Shown here piece after piece: positions 44,089 through 53,076 of a stretch of 64,000 nt of DNA. Source of the DNA: JAPOUP01 sp026708635 (lineage in GTDB: Bacteria > Pseudomonadota > Alphaproteobacteria > Rhodobacterales > Rhodobacteraceae); assembly GCA_965200115.1 (NCBI GenBank), contig OZ241336.1, forward strand, positions 1,922,001-1,986,000, in the 5' to 3' direction. Numbering within the stretch: the stretch's first letter is position 1; each line of letters starts with the position of its first letter. A program made the translations under genes and the position numbers. The notes under the pieces are model-generated. The model saw only the letters and a list, made by a program, of their open reading frames with translations. It was not told the origin of the DNA and ran no database searches.

Positions 44089-44922
44089 TCAATCTCCACC
44101 GGGCAATACGGTCTCTTCGGCGCCCAGCGCATCGGCCAGGCGCCTTGCGGAAGATCCGGGACGCAGTGGCTTTGGCTGGCTCGGGTCGGGGGCCCAGCCC
44201 GTGAGATAGATTATCTCGAATGTCGCTATAATTCGATCGCCGGCATCCGGGAAGGTGTCGCGATAGCGCAGTTCGGCTTCCGTGAACATGTCCCTTCGCG
44301 CGAAGGATCGGGAGCGTTCGGCCATCGCGTTCACCTCACCCATTGAACGAAGATCGAGCATTAACTCCCGCAAGCCGGAGTATGTCACCCTGTAAGAAAC
44401 ACTGTCGGCAACCGGTAACGCGAAGCCCGCCCTTTGCAGCAGTGATCCGAGATCCCGTATCTCGGACATGGGAACCACGCGCGGTGAAAGTCCGCCGCGC
44501 AGAGCTGTCTCCGCCTCCGCGAGCGCGGCGCGGAGTTCGCCGAGCGTCCGTCCACCGGGAAGCGCGGCCATAAACAGGCCGTCGGGCCTGAGCGCGCGGC
44601 GGGCCTGTATCAACTGGGCGACGGCATCATCCGTCCAATGCAGCGCCATGGCATGGATCACCAGATCATGCGCGCCCGTTTCGAGATCAAGTGTTTCGGT
44701 GTCCTCCGTGATCTTTACGTCGGATAGGGTGCCGTCCCAGACTTCCGGCCAGCCGGTGACCACGGCGGGCGCGGTGAAATCACGGTTCACGAGGGAGAGT
44801 CTTTCCCTGATTTCGGCCACCGCCGCTTCCTGAAGGAAAAGGGCCGGACGGTTGGACCGCCGAGCCCTCCGCCGACTGCGCGTCAAAGCGGTGCGATCCG
44901 TCAGTTTGGGTGCGTCGTTCAT
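44089..44922 (-). CDS. SAM-dependent methyltransferase (BioC/NDUFAF5-like)
   Basis: A 277-residue protein beginning with FLQEAAVAEIRERLSLVNRDF, the pattern of the alphaproteobacterial methyltransferases related to the mitochondrial complex I assembly factor NDUFAF5. The motif LVIHAMALHWTDDAVAQL and GLFMAALPGGRTLGELRAAL belong to the Rossmann fold. The true role is unknown; BioC-like malonyl-ACP methylation is a less likely alternative. Confidence 0.75.
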   Translation of the reverse strand: MNDAPKLTDRTALTRSRRRARRSNRPALFLQEAAVAEIRERLSLVNRDFTAPAVVTGWPEVWDGTLSDVKITEDTETLDLETGAHDLVIHAMALHWTDDAVAQLIQARRALRPDGLFMAALPGGRTLGELRAALAEAETALRGGLSPRVVPMSEIRDLGSLLQRAGFALPVADSVSYRVTYSGLRELMLDLRSMGEVNAMAERSRSFARRDMFTEAELRYRDTFPDAGDRIIATFEIIYLTGWAPDPSQPKPLRPGSSARRLADALGAEETVLPGGD

Positions 44923-45102
44923 GGTTAGGGGTCTTGTGGCGTGAGCGGGTTTCGTAGGGGTTTTGGCCCTGGATGCAATGCCGATACCGTGGCATGGCCA
45001 GCCACCAGGCGCCGCAGCTGGCCCGATGGCCGCGGAAGGGATGATTCCCCGCGTATTGTCATTGGAGCCCGAAGTCCTTAATCTGGGGCGGGGACGGAAC
45101 CA

Positions 45103-45360
45103 ATGAAACCGGTCGAGATATACACCTTACCTCTATGCGGTTACTGTCATTCAGCCAAGCGGTTACTGGTTTCCCGGGGAATCAGTTTTAGGGAAATAGA
45201 TCTTTCGAAAACCCCGGCCCGGCGGATCGAGATGACCCGGAGGGCGGGCGGCCGCGGGACGGTTCCCCAGATATTCGTCGGCGACCTGCATGTCGGTGGC
45301 TACGACGATCTCCATGAGCTTGACACCAGCGGTAAGCTCGGCGGCCTTCTGGCTGGCTGA
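45103..45360 (+). CDS. grxC: Glutaredoxin 3 (CGYC active site)
   Basis: An 85-residue thiol-disulfide oxidoreductase. The active site reads CGYC (C12, C15) instead of the usual CPYC, a variation known in some glutaredoxins. The cis-proline loop TVPQIFV and GGYDDL glutathione-binding turn are in place. The stop is followed after one base by the start of the amidase gene, so the pair is an operon. Confidence 0.93.
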   Translation: MKPVEIYTLPLCGYCHSAKRLLVSRGISFREIDLSKTPARRIEMTRRAGGRGTVPQIFVGDLHVGGYDDLHELDTSGKLGGLLAG

Positions 45361-45361
45361 C

Positions 45362-46195
45362 ATGCGCGCGGCGCTCATCCAGCTTTCGTCATCCGATGAT
45401 CCAGTCGCCAATCTTCCCGTCACGCGGGACTTCATCGCGCGGGCGGCCGCGGAGGGAGCTGAACTGGTCCTGACTCCCGAGGTGACGAACTGCGTTTCTA
45501 TGAGCCGTGCCCGGCTCGTCGAGGTTCTGCGTCACGAAGCGGAGGACGGTACGCTCGCCGCGTTACGGGATGACGCCGCCTGTATGGGGATTTGGGTTCT
45601 AATCGGTTCCCTGGCGCTTAGGTCGGATGATCCTGACGGACGTTTTGCCAACCGCTCGTTCCTGATCTCCCCTGATGGCTCCATTGCCGAAAGGTACGAC
45701 AAGATCCATATGTTCGACGCTGTCGTCACGGAGTCGGAAACCTATCGTGAGTCCGACGGTTACCGTCCCGGAAACCGGGCGGTGGTCGCCGACACTCCGC
45801 TCGGCAGGATCGGGATGACGATTTGCTATGACATGCGTTTTCCCGCGCTCTACCGGGTTCTGGCGCACGCGGGGGCGCAGGTCGTCACGATACCGTCGGC
45901 TTTCTCGCCCGTCACCGGAGCGGCCCACTGGGAAACGCTCCTACGGGCGCGTGCAATCGAGAATGGAACCTACGTACTCGCACCGGCCCAGTGCGGTCAG
46001 CATCCCGCCCTGACGGGAAAGTCGCGGCGGACCCACGGGCATTCCCTCGCGGTCGACCCTTGGGGCGAAATCCTTGCGGATGGCGGCCAATCGCCCGGGC
46101 TGGCGATGGTCGAGCTGGATTTCGGCGAAGTGGACGCGTCGCGTCGCCGAATTCCGTCGCTAGCCCACGACCGTGATTTCGAGCTTCCCGATTGA
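45362..46195 (+). CDS. Carbon-nitrogen hydrolase (NIT1/NIT2-type amidase)
   Basis: A 277-residue nitrilase-superfamily hydrolase. The triad is visible: glutamate in LVLTPEVTN, lysine in DKIHMFD, cysteine in MTICYDMRFP. The NIT group often acts as deaminated-glutathione amidase, which fits its coupling to a glutaredoxin gene one base upstream. Start ATG 45362 gives the usual MRAALIQLSSSD beginning. Confidence 0.9.
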   Translation: MRAALIQLSSSDDPVANLPVTRDFIARAAAEGAELVLTPEVTNCVSMSRARLVEVLRHEAEDGTLAALRDDAACMGIWVLIGSLALRSDDPDGRFANRSFLISPDGSIAERYDKIHMFDAVVTESETYRESDGYRPGNRAVVADTPLGRIGMTICYDMRFPALYRVLAHAGAQVVTIPSAFSPVTGAAHWETLLRARAIENGTYVLAPAQCGQHPALTGKSRRTHGHSLAVDPWGEILADGGQSPGLAMVELDFGEVDASRRRIPSLAHDRDFELPD

Positions 46196-46481
46196 CGTGG
46201 AGTTTCCCGGGCCAGCCCGCCGAATTCGCGTCCATTGAACCGGGAAGCCCCGTCGGAGCGCGCCCCACCTGGATGCCATGAGCCGGGCGGGGAATTGCCC
46301 TTGGGGTCTGCTTGAGCCGGATGCGTTAACGCCCGCGTCCGGAACCGCACTGGGGGACCGGGGCAACCCGGTTCCCTACCGCGATCAGCCTTTCCCTGAT
46401 GGCACTTGACGGCGGTCGGCGGGACCCTTGCGGCCGTTCCCCGTGCGTGCTACTTGGCCGCGTCAACTGAAAGGACATTAC

Positions 46482-47031
46482 ATGAAACGACTAACCCCCC
46501 CCCCCCCCCCCCCATAAACGGCTGACGGCACTCGCCGCCGGTGCCCTGGCGGCCACCGCGCTGGCGGGTCCCGTCCTGGCCGAATGCGGCCCCGGCAACC
46601 TGCCGGACGAAACCGTCATCGGTTTCGCGAAGGGCTCGTACATGGCTTTCGAGGGCAATGACGCGACGCTCACGGTTCGAAAGAACGGCCCGGCCGCGCC
46701 AAAAGTATATTACGAGACGAGCGATAGGCCGAAATGGCAGTTCAACCAGTTCAACGCCGGTGAGGTCGGCAGTCCCGGCACCGCGACACCCGGGACGGAT
46801 TTTACCAGCCAAACGGGCACGCTGACCTGGAGCGGCGACAGCGCGACCATCACGGTCCCGATCCTGACGGATTCGGAGGCGGACGCCTGGGAGCGTTTCT
46901 ACGTCAATCTGGCCATGGACGTCGAGCAGACGCCGGCGGACACGCACAGCACCGTCGAGGAACAGTGCGCCAATCCCCCGGCAAGCTTCAGTCGCTACAG
47001 GTACTTCGCAAGCGTCAGCATTCGGGAATGA
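46482..47031 (+). CDS. Secreted Calx-beta domain protein with poly-C tract after the start
   Basis: The ATG at 46482 follows AAGGAC with six bases between. Codons 5 onwards run into a tract of 19 cytosines (46495-46513). In the present length the frame ends at TAA 46515. With one C fewer, or two more, it would continue with HKRLTALAAGALAATALAGP, a clear Sec signal ending LAE, and a 172-residue secreted part ending at 47031. That part has the Calx-beta pattern: FEGNDATLTV, then GTATPGTDFTSQTGTLTW and ATITVPILTDSEADAWERFYV. The protein could therefore be switched on and off by slippage. It is out of frame as given. Confidence 0.75.
46495..46513. repeat. 19-base poly-C homopolymer
   Basis: The tract lies between two imperfect copies of the same word, CATGAAACGACTAAC (46481-46495) and CATAAACGGCTGACG (46513-46527), which encode MKRLT and HKRLT. 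It may have arisen by duplication of the start of the gene followed by C expansion. Its length sets the frame of the downstream Calx-beta protein. The exact count could be affected by sequencing error. Confidence 0.85.
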
Positions 47032-47087
47032 CGGCCGGGGGCGGCGCGAAGCGGGATCCCCGACGTCACGCCGCCCCTCTGGCCCAT

Positions 47088-47189
47088 GCCGGGAACGTGA
47101 CCGTGAAGGAGGGCGAGACGGCGCGGTTCCAGGTCACGGTGACCCCGAAATGCGGCGACGGCGCAAGTTCCCGCTTCTTTCCGGCGTGA
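47088..47189 (+). pseudogene. Start of a second Calx-beta repeat, truncated
   Basis: The translation GNVTVKEGETARFQVTVTP matches the opening strand pair of a Calx-beta domain, then CGDGASSRFFPA and a stop. It lies 57 bases after the stop of the preceding gene, in a different frame, so the original protein probably had two repeats and lost the second by mutation. Confidence 0.5.
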
Positions 47190-47268
47190 ACACGATTTCC
47201 ACAAACGATCCGGTGCGCGGCGTGTGATAACGGAAACTCGCGAAGTCTTCGGCACCGCAGGCCACACT

Positions 47269-47442
47269 CTACGCCACAGCTCCGAGACCGTTCTTCGCCA
47301 CCAGTGTCAGTAGCTTCAGCGATGCGCCGCGCGGGCGCTTTTCGACGCGCTCCCAATGGCTTACCAGCCCCGTCGTCACGTTCAGATAACGCGCGAACAC
47401 CGCTTGGCTCGCATTTTCCCGCAGCCGGAGCGCGTTTTGCCG
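47269..47442 (-). pseudogene. C-terminal remnant of an XRE-type antitoxin-like regulator
   Basis: The translation ENASQAVFARYLNVTTGLV, HWERVEKRPRGASLKLL and LVAKNGLGAVA is a helix-turn-helix domain of the HigA/YiaG-like antitoxin group. The N-terminal half expected for this family is missing and the frame upstream is unrelated. No toxin gene is next to it. Confidence 0.55.
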
Positions 47443-48187
47443 CCAACAGAAGGGAATGAACGCCGCAAGTGCGTGCGAACCGGGGAGGATACGCGGCGGA
47501 AACGTTGAGGCCGATCGCGTCAGGAGTAGAACACACCAGCGGGCGGCAGGCTGTAGATTCAACCTATTGGAGGTGCCGCTACGCTCGATCTCCGTAGCTC
47601 GTCCACCGCCTTTGGTAAGCGCGTCGAGGCACCGCTTGCGTCGCAGAGGTACCTCGGTTCCGCCACCGGCTCCGGCAGCGCGTTTCCCGGCGCGACAGTG
47701 CGCCAGCGTTTCTGGCATTGCGGCCTTCTTCCTCAAGTCCTGAATCTCCTTCAACCCCAATGCTCAGGCCAAGGATCAATTTGGGACACTATGCCACAAA
47801 GATTTACGCTTGAGGCAGGAAGGGCATCTCTCTTGAGTTGCAGAACGCTTCTGCTTAAGGCGCTTGGTTGACGTAAAGACCGGCAGGCTTTGTTCTCACG
47901 CTGGGTAAAGTCTCATTATATAGCACAGTAGTGCGTCATATTCTTCAGAATTAACGAAATAGCATTTGATTAATGACGTATGAAGTGATCAATATATGAG
48001 ATATCAAATTCACTTGAAGCGATGCCCAAGTGATGGACGAAATGGCTAAGGACGTATTCCTAATGTTGATTTGGAGCGATGGTGCTGTTGAGCTTACACG
48101 CAACGAGATGTGGCCAACTAGACGCTGAAAGTCGGCAGTTGGTGCCTCCTGCATCGAGGTGTGGGGCCTCAAACAGGAAAACGGAAA
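47443..48187. promoter_or_regulatory. AT-rich upstream region of the catabolic operon
   Basis: No gene is visible. From about 47880 to 48180 the DNA is strongly AT-rich compared with both sides. Around 47920-47990 it contains overlapping inverted words built on ATTAA and TCATA. It must hold the promoter of the monooxygenase operon. The composition change here marks the likely left border of the catabolic island. Confidence 0.4.
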
Positions 48188-49828
48188 ATGTCAGATTACA
48201 AGGCCGTTGATTACGACGTAGTCATTGTGGGTGCTGGGTTTGCCGGACTCTACGCCATTCACAAGATGCGGGAGCAGGCACCCTCGATCCGGTGTTTTGA
48301 GGCAGGCGATGGTGTCGGTGGCGTTTGGTTCTGGAACCGTTATCCCGGTATCCGCTGCGATATCGAAAGCATGCAGTACTCTTATTCTTTCGACAAAGAC
48401 CTGCAAAATGAATGGGATTGGAGCGAGCATTACGCCCCGGGTGGTGAGATCTGCGCCTATCTGAATCATGTTGCGGACCGTTTCAACCTCCGCCGCGATA
48501 TCACTTTCAACACCCGCGTAACAGCGGCGCATTTTGATGGGGAGGAGGGCCTGTGGCGCGTAACCACAGACCAGGGTGAAACCCTGACCACTCGGGTTTT
48601 CATCATGGCAACCGGCTCACTGTCCGCGTCGCAGACACCTGACATTCCGGGTCTGGACGATTTTTCCGGGGGCACCTACCATACCGCAGAATGGCCCCAC
48701 GACGGCGTGGATTTTTCGGGTCGCCGGGTAGCGGTGATCGGCACAGGGTCTTCCGGCATCCAGTGCATTCCCGAAATAGCTAAAGAGGCCGGGCAACTGA
48801 CCGTCTTTCAACGGACACCGAATTTCTCGATTCCCGCCCAAAACCGGTCCATGTCGGATGAGTATCGGCAGGACTGGCGCGAAAATTACGATGAGCGGCG
48901 GCGCTACGCGAAAGAGGAATGCCCCTCGGCCGTGGTGCGCGAGTTTGGTCCGCCATCGGCTAAGGCGGTCGATAAGGCGGCGCGCGATGCGGAATACCAC
49001 CGCCGCTGGCGGATCGGAGGCGCGGAATTCATGTCCGCCTATCGAGACATCCCGACCGATCTGGAATCGAACGCCACAGCCGCTGATTTTGTGCGTGAGC
49101 GCATTGCCGAAGTGGTGAATAATCCCGAAACCGCTGAAATGCTATCGCCCCGCGATTACCCGATCGGGACCAAGCGGATCTGTATCGATAACTTCTATTT
49201 CGAGACCTATAACCGTTCCAATGTCCGCCTTGTGGATCTGAAAAAAACCCCGATCAAGCGGATCGAGGCAAGCGGCATTCGCACCGGCACCGAGTTGCAC
49301 GTGTTAGATGATATCGTCCTGGCAACAGGTTTTGACGCCTTGACCGGTCCGCTGACGCGAGTGGATATTCGCGGACGCGGGAATCTTTCGCTGAAAGACA
49401 AGTGGGCGGACGGGCCAAAAAGCTATCTGGGTATTATGGTGGCGGGATTTCCCAACATGTTCACCGTGACCGGCCCAGGCAGCCCGTCGGTTCTGGCAAA
49501 TGTGGTAGTCGCCATCGAACAGCATATTGAGCTGATCGCGGATTTACTCGTCCATAAGGCAAAGACCAATGTCGACTTGATCGAGCCCGAGCCACAGGCC
49601 GAATCCGATTGGGGCAACGAGGTTAACGCGGTGGTCGAGAGGACCCTGTTCAGCCATTCCCCAACCACTTGGTATATGGGCGCGAATATCCCCGGCAAGC
49701 CGCGGGTCATTCTACCTTATGCAGGTGGGTTCCATAACTATTACCGCATCTGCAATGATATAGTCGCCGATGGCTATCGCGGCTTTCGATTTTCCTTAGC
49801 TACCGAGGATCGACTTCAGGACACCTGA
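48188..49828 (+). CDS. Flavin-dependent Baeyer-Villiger monooxygenase
   Basis: A 546-residue enzyme that inserts one oxygen atom next to a carbonyl, turning ketones into esters or lactones with NADPH and O2. Two Rossmann motifs, GAGFAG at 15-20 and GTGSSG at 185-190, flank the class signature FSGGTYHTAEWP (159-170), which fits F-x-G-x3-H-x3-W-P exactly. The C-terminal part has HSPTTWYMGANIPGKPR, as in cyclohexanone and cyclic-terpenone monooxygenases. Start ATG 48188 is preferred to the longer frame. It is the first gene of the plus-strand catabolic run. Confidence 0.92.
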   Translation: MSDYKAVDYDVVIVGAGFAGLYAIHKMREQAPSIRCFEAGDGVGGVWFWNRYPGIRCDIESMQYSYSFDKDLQNEWDWSEHYAPGGEICAYLNHVADRFNLRRDITFNTRVTAAHFDGEEGLWRVTTDQGETLTTRVFIMATGSLSASQTPDIPGLDDFSGGTYHTAEWPHDGVDFSGRRVAVIGTGSSGIQCIPEIAKEAGQLTVFQRTPNFSIPAQNRSMSDEYRQDWRENYDERRRYAKEECPSAVVREFGPPSAKAVDKAARDAEYHRRWRIGGAEFMSAYRDIPTDLESNATAADFVRERIAEVVNNPETAEMLSPRDYPIGTKRICIDNFYFETYNRSNVRLVDLKKTPIKRIEASGIRTGTELHVLDDIVLATGFDALTGPLTRVDIRGRGNLSLKDKWADGPKSYLGIMVAGFPNMFTVTGPGSPSVLANVVVAIEQHIELIADLLVHKAKTNVDLIEPEPQAESDWGNEVNAVVERTLFSHSPTTWYMGANIPGKPRVILPYAGGFHNYYRICNDIVADGYRGFRFSLATEDRLQDT

Positions 49829-49905
49829 GCGACAGCCTGGGTCGGGGCGTGCGCTGGCACACTTCCGCGGCCCCGGTCTTGCACGCAAACCTTTGGGACT
49901 ATGCG

Positions 49906-50832
49906 ATGGGACTTAATCCTTTTGTCATTCAGATGCTTGAGCAACTCAAAGGCCGTCCCTCGATATGCGAGGGCACACCGGAAGAGGGGCGGGCGATGCT
50001 GGCCCAAACGCGGGCGGTTTATGGCGACGGGCCCGAGATGGTCCAGGCTGTCACACTCAACCTGCCCTCGCGCGGCGGCGATCTTACGGCACGGTTACTG
50101 GTGCCCACTGACAACCCTGCGGGGTTGATCGTCTATTTGCACGGCGGTGGATGGGTTGTCGGTTCGATCAAGGACTTTGAAGCCTTGGGCCGCAGTCTTG
50201 CGCTGGCCAGCGGCTGTGCGGTGCTACTGCCTGAATATCGGCTGGCGCCTGAGTATCCGTTCCCCGCAGCGCTAGAGGACACGGAGGATGCGTTACTGTG
50301 GTGTTTTGGGGAAATGGAGATGCGTTTTGGCAATGCCCTGCCGCTGATCGTGGCAGGTGACAGCGCAGGAGGCAATCTGGCCGCCGTGGTGGCAAACCGG
50401 CTGGCGGGTCGGCTGCCGCTGGCGATGCAGGTCCTATTCTATCCCGTCACCGATTGTGACTTCACACGGCCTTCTTACGCCAAGCACGGGACGGGTTTCC
50501 CGCTGACTGCGTCGGATATGCGTTGGTTCTTTGAACTTTACGCCCCCGGTGGTGATTGGACACGGCCTGATATCTCTCCGCTCCGCCAACCCGATCCAAG
50601 TACGGCCCCGCCCGCATTGGTTGTGACTGCTGAATATGACGTATTGCGGGATGAGGGCCATGCCTATGCGGCGGCGCTCAGGGCGGCCGGTGTGCCAGTG
50701 AGCGCACGCGAGATGACAGGCGTGCCCCACGGCTTCATCCGCTGGCACAATCTGATGCCCGAGGTCCAGGCCGAAATCGCTTCCATCGGGGCTCAAATCG
50801 CCCGTGCCTGTTCCGAAACCGTAAAACCCTAA
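49906..50832 (+). CDS. Alpha/beta hydrolase of the hormone-sensitive lipase family
   Basis: A 308-residue esterase. The oxyanion motif is HGGG (79-82), the nucleophile lies in GDSAG (Ser153), and the acid and base are in VTAEYDVLRDEGHAYA and GVPHGF. Its position directly after the Baeyer-Villiger gene suggests that it opens the lactone or ester made by that enzyme; this is inference from context. Start ATG 49906 is chosen over an open frame from 49849. Confidence 0.88.
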   Translation: MGLNPFVIQMLEQLKGRPSICEGTPEEGRAMLAQTRAVYGDGPEMVQAVTLNLPSRGGDLTARLLVPTDNPAGLIVYLHGGGWVVGSIKDFEALGRSLALASGCAVLLPEYRLAPEYPFPAALEDTEDALLWCFGEMEMRFGNALPLIVAGDSAGGNLAAVVANRLAGRLPLAMQVLFYPVTDCDFTRPSYAKHGTGFPLTASDMRWFFELYAPGGDWTRPDISPLRQPDPSTAPPALVVTAEYDVLRDEGHAYAAALRAAGVPVSAREMTGVPHGFIRWHNLMPEVQAEIASIGAQIARACSETVKP

Positions 50833-50853
50833 GCTCAAGGACTGGACCAAACA

Positions 50854-51180
50854 ATGCCCCTTCTGCCCGACACCACCCATGTCATTCTTCTGGACATGAA
50901 TGCGCCCCCCGAATTCGCCGCAACCTTTAACGCCTGGTATCGGGACCTCCATTTGCCCGAGATTTGCGCCCTGCCCGGTGTTCTTTCGGCCACGCGGCTG
51001 AGCGATGTCGAGGACACCAACCGCACCCTGACGCTCTATGAACTTTCCGACCCCGGTGCGTTTGAGACACCCGAGTTCATAGCCTGGCGTGAGGGATCCG
51101 AGTATACGCGTGAGATAATGGGAAAGATCACGATGCGGAGCCGCACGCTGGCCAGCGTGATCGGGCAGCACCCGCGATGA
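50854..51180 (+). CDS. Small EthD/Dabb-like protein
   Basis: A 108-residue single-domain protein with the ferredoxin-like barrel pattern: THVILLDMNAPPEF, FNAWYRDLHLPEICALPGVLSATR and LTLYELSDPGAFETPEF. Such proteins are often encoded beside catabolic oxygenases and include EthD and stress-responsive barrels; most have no defined activity. It sits 21 bases after the hydrolase gene and before the damaged SDR. Confidence 0.65.
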   Translation: MPLLPDTTHVILLDMNAPPEFAATFNAWYRDLHLPEICALPGVLSATRLSDVEDTNRTLTLYELSDPGAFETPEFIAWREGSEYTREIMGKITMRSRTLASVIGQHPR

Positions 51181-51190
51181 AGGCGGTCCG

Positions 51191-51437
51191 ATGAGCGTAT
51201 TTTCACTGGCCGGGAAAACGTCTTTGGTAACGGGGGCGTTCGCCGGCCTTGGCCGCCATTTTGGCGCTGTACTGGCGCGGGCCGGGGCTGAGGTAACATT
51301 GGCCGCGTGCCCCGTGCCTACATTGAAAGAAATGGATTTACCGCCATGCAAGGCAGGCGCGGCTGGTCGATGGCGCGGATGAGGTGCACAAGATGGTGCT
51401 GCACCGCAGTACCGAGAAAATGGGACGAGAATTCTGA
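51191..51437 (+). pseudogene. Deletion scar: SDR start joined to an acyl-CoA dehydrogenase end
   Basis: The first 40 codons are the start of a short-chain dehydrogenase, with LAGKTSLVTGAFAGLGRHFG (the cofactor loop TGxxxGxG). Similarity stops at about 51310. From 51357 another frame reads RLVDGADEVHKMV and KMGREF with a stop at 51435, the typical tail of an acyl-CoA dehydrogenase. The middle of both genes is missing, so a deletion of perhaps 2 kb joined them. Confidence 0.7.
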
Positions 51438-51464
51438 TCCTAGGATATAGCGAAGGACTGATCC

Positions 51465-53063
51465 CTGACCATAGACCCCTTCCTCGCCGCGCGGCCTTCC
51501 AATTTCAAACCGCTGACGCCGCTGGATTTTCTGGAACGCGCGCTGGCTGCCCATCCCAACCGCGTTGCCATGCTCTGGCGTGGCAGACATTGGAGCTATG
51601 GGCAGTTGGGCGGCATCGTGGCGGATATGGCCGAGTGGCTTGAGGGCGAAGGGATCGGATCCGGCGATGTGGTTTCGGTGATCTGCCCCAACCGGCCCGA
51701 GATGCTATCGGCGCATTTTGCCGTACCAATGCGCGGGGCGGTGCTAAATTCAGTGAACACGCGGTTAGACGCGGGCACGGTAGCCTATATCCTGACCCAT
51801 TCCAGCAGTCGATTGATCCTGTGCGATCCGACTTGTCGCGCCATTGCCGAGGAAGCTGGGCAGGCGGCGGAGGTTCCGTGCGTTTGTTTGTCAGAGGATG
51901 GGTGTGACAGCGCCACCGGACTCGCGCTGTTAGAAGCCGCGCCGCGCGTGTCTGTCGATCTCTGCGCCCATATCGCGGATGAATGGCAACCAATCGCGCT
52001 CAACTACACCTCTGGCACAACCAGCGCACCCAAAGGGGTGGTGCTGCATCATCGCGGTGCCTATCTGAACGCGCTTGGTAATGTCATGTCGCTGGGATTC
52101 GATGCAGGCACGGCCTATTTGTGGACCTTGCCGATGTTTCACTGCAACGGCTGGTGTCACACCTGGGCCGTGACAGCTGCTGGCGGCCTGCATATCTGCC
52201 TCGATCGGGTGGACCCCGATGATATCTTTGACCTGATGGCCAGGGCGGGAGTCACTCATATGTCTTGCGCACCGGTGGTGCTCCATATGCTTCTTGGCAG
52301 CGAGGCGCGGGCCAAACGCGATGCGTCCGAACCGGTGGTCGTGGCCACGGGCGGGGCCGCGCCGACCTCGGCCCTGATTGCTGAAATGGACGCTCTTGGG
52401 TTTGACTTCATCCACCTATACGGGCTTACCGAGAGCTTCGGGCCTGCCAGTCTGCGTATCATCGACGGTATCGAACAGGGGCTCGACACCGACAGCCGTG
52501 CCGACCTTTTGGCGCGCCAAGGCGTGCGCCATGTCACGGCGGGCCGGATGCGGGTTCTGGATGAGGGCGGCACGGATGTGCCCGCCGATGGACTAACGCC
52601 GGGCGAGATCGTGCTCGTTGGCAACACGGTGATGGCGGGGTATCTGGGAGATCAATCCGCAACCGAAGACGCTTTCAAGAGCGGTGTCTTTCACACTGGC
52701 GATATTGCGGTGATGCATCCCAGCGGAGAGATTGAGATCCGCGACCGCTCCAAGGACGTGATCATCTCCGGTGGGGAAAATATCTCGAGTCTTGAGGTTG
52801 AGGGACTGCTGCACGAACACCCGGCGGTGATGCTGGCGGCCGTTGTGGCAAAACCCGACCCAAAATGGGGTGAGATCCCTTGCGCCTTTCTCGAACTCAA
52901 GCCGGGGCAAAGCGCGACGCCCGAGGAGTTGCAGAGCTTCTGCCGTGATCGTATGGCCCACTTTAAGGTGCCGCGTATGTTTCTGTTCGAAGGACTGCCA
53001 CGCACGGCTACCGGAAAGATCCGAAAGGTCGAACTGCGCGCACGGGCGAAAGAGTTGAGCTAG
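51465..53063 (+). CDS. AMP-dependent acyl-CoA ligase (first)
   Basis: An acyl-CoA synthetase of about 532 residues. The AMP-binding motif is YTSGTTSAPKG, with HGVVL-like VVLHHRG, then YGLTESFGPA and DRSKDVIISGGENIS, and the C-terminal lysine motif PRTATGKIRK. The first ATG is at 51570, but homologues start earlier: the frame reads LTIDPFLAARPSN from 51465, where the codon is CTG and an in-frame TGA lies two codons before. A CTG or damaged start is therefore likely. An IS5-type element sits exactly at its stop codon. Confidence 0.8.
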   Translation: MTIDPFLAARPSNFKPLTPLDFLERALAAHPNRVAMLWRGRHWSYGQLGGIVADMAEWLEGEGIGSGDVVSVICPNRPEMLSAHFAVPMRGAVLNSVNTRLDAGTVAYILTHSSSRLILCDPTCRAIAEEAGQAAEVPCVCLSEDGCDSATGLALLEAAPRVSVDLCAHIADEWQPIALNYTSGTTSAPKGVVLHHRGAYLNALGNVMSLGFDAGTAYLWTLPMFHCNGWCHTWAVTAAGGLHICLDRVDPDDIFDLMARAGVTHMSCAPVVLHMLLGSEARAKRDASEPVVVATGGAAPTSALIAEMDALGFDFIHLYGLTESFGPASLRIIDGIEQGLDTDSRADLLARQGVRHVTAGRMRVLDEGGTDVPADGLTPGEIVLVGNTVMAGYLGDQSATEDAFKSGVFHTGDIAVMHPSGEIEIRDRSKDVIISGGENISSLEVEGLLHEHPAVMLAAVVAKPDPKWGEIPCAFLELKPGQSATPEELQSFCRDRMAHFKVPRMFLFEGLPRTATGKIRKVELRARAKELS

Positions 53064-53076
53064 GGCCCGTTGACAG

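Noticed and set aside
47269..47760. 163-residue regulator gene
   Set aside because: Only the last 56 codons resemble a helix-turn-helix antitoxin; the rest of the frame is unrelated, so it is annotated as a remnant.
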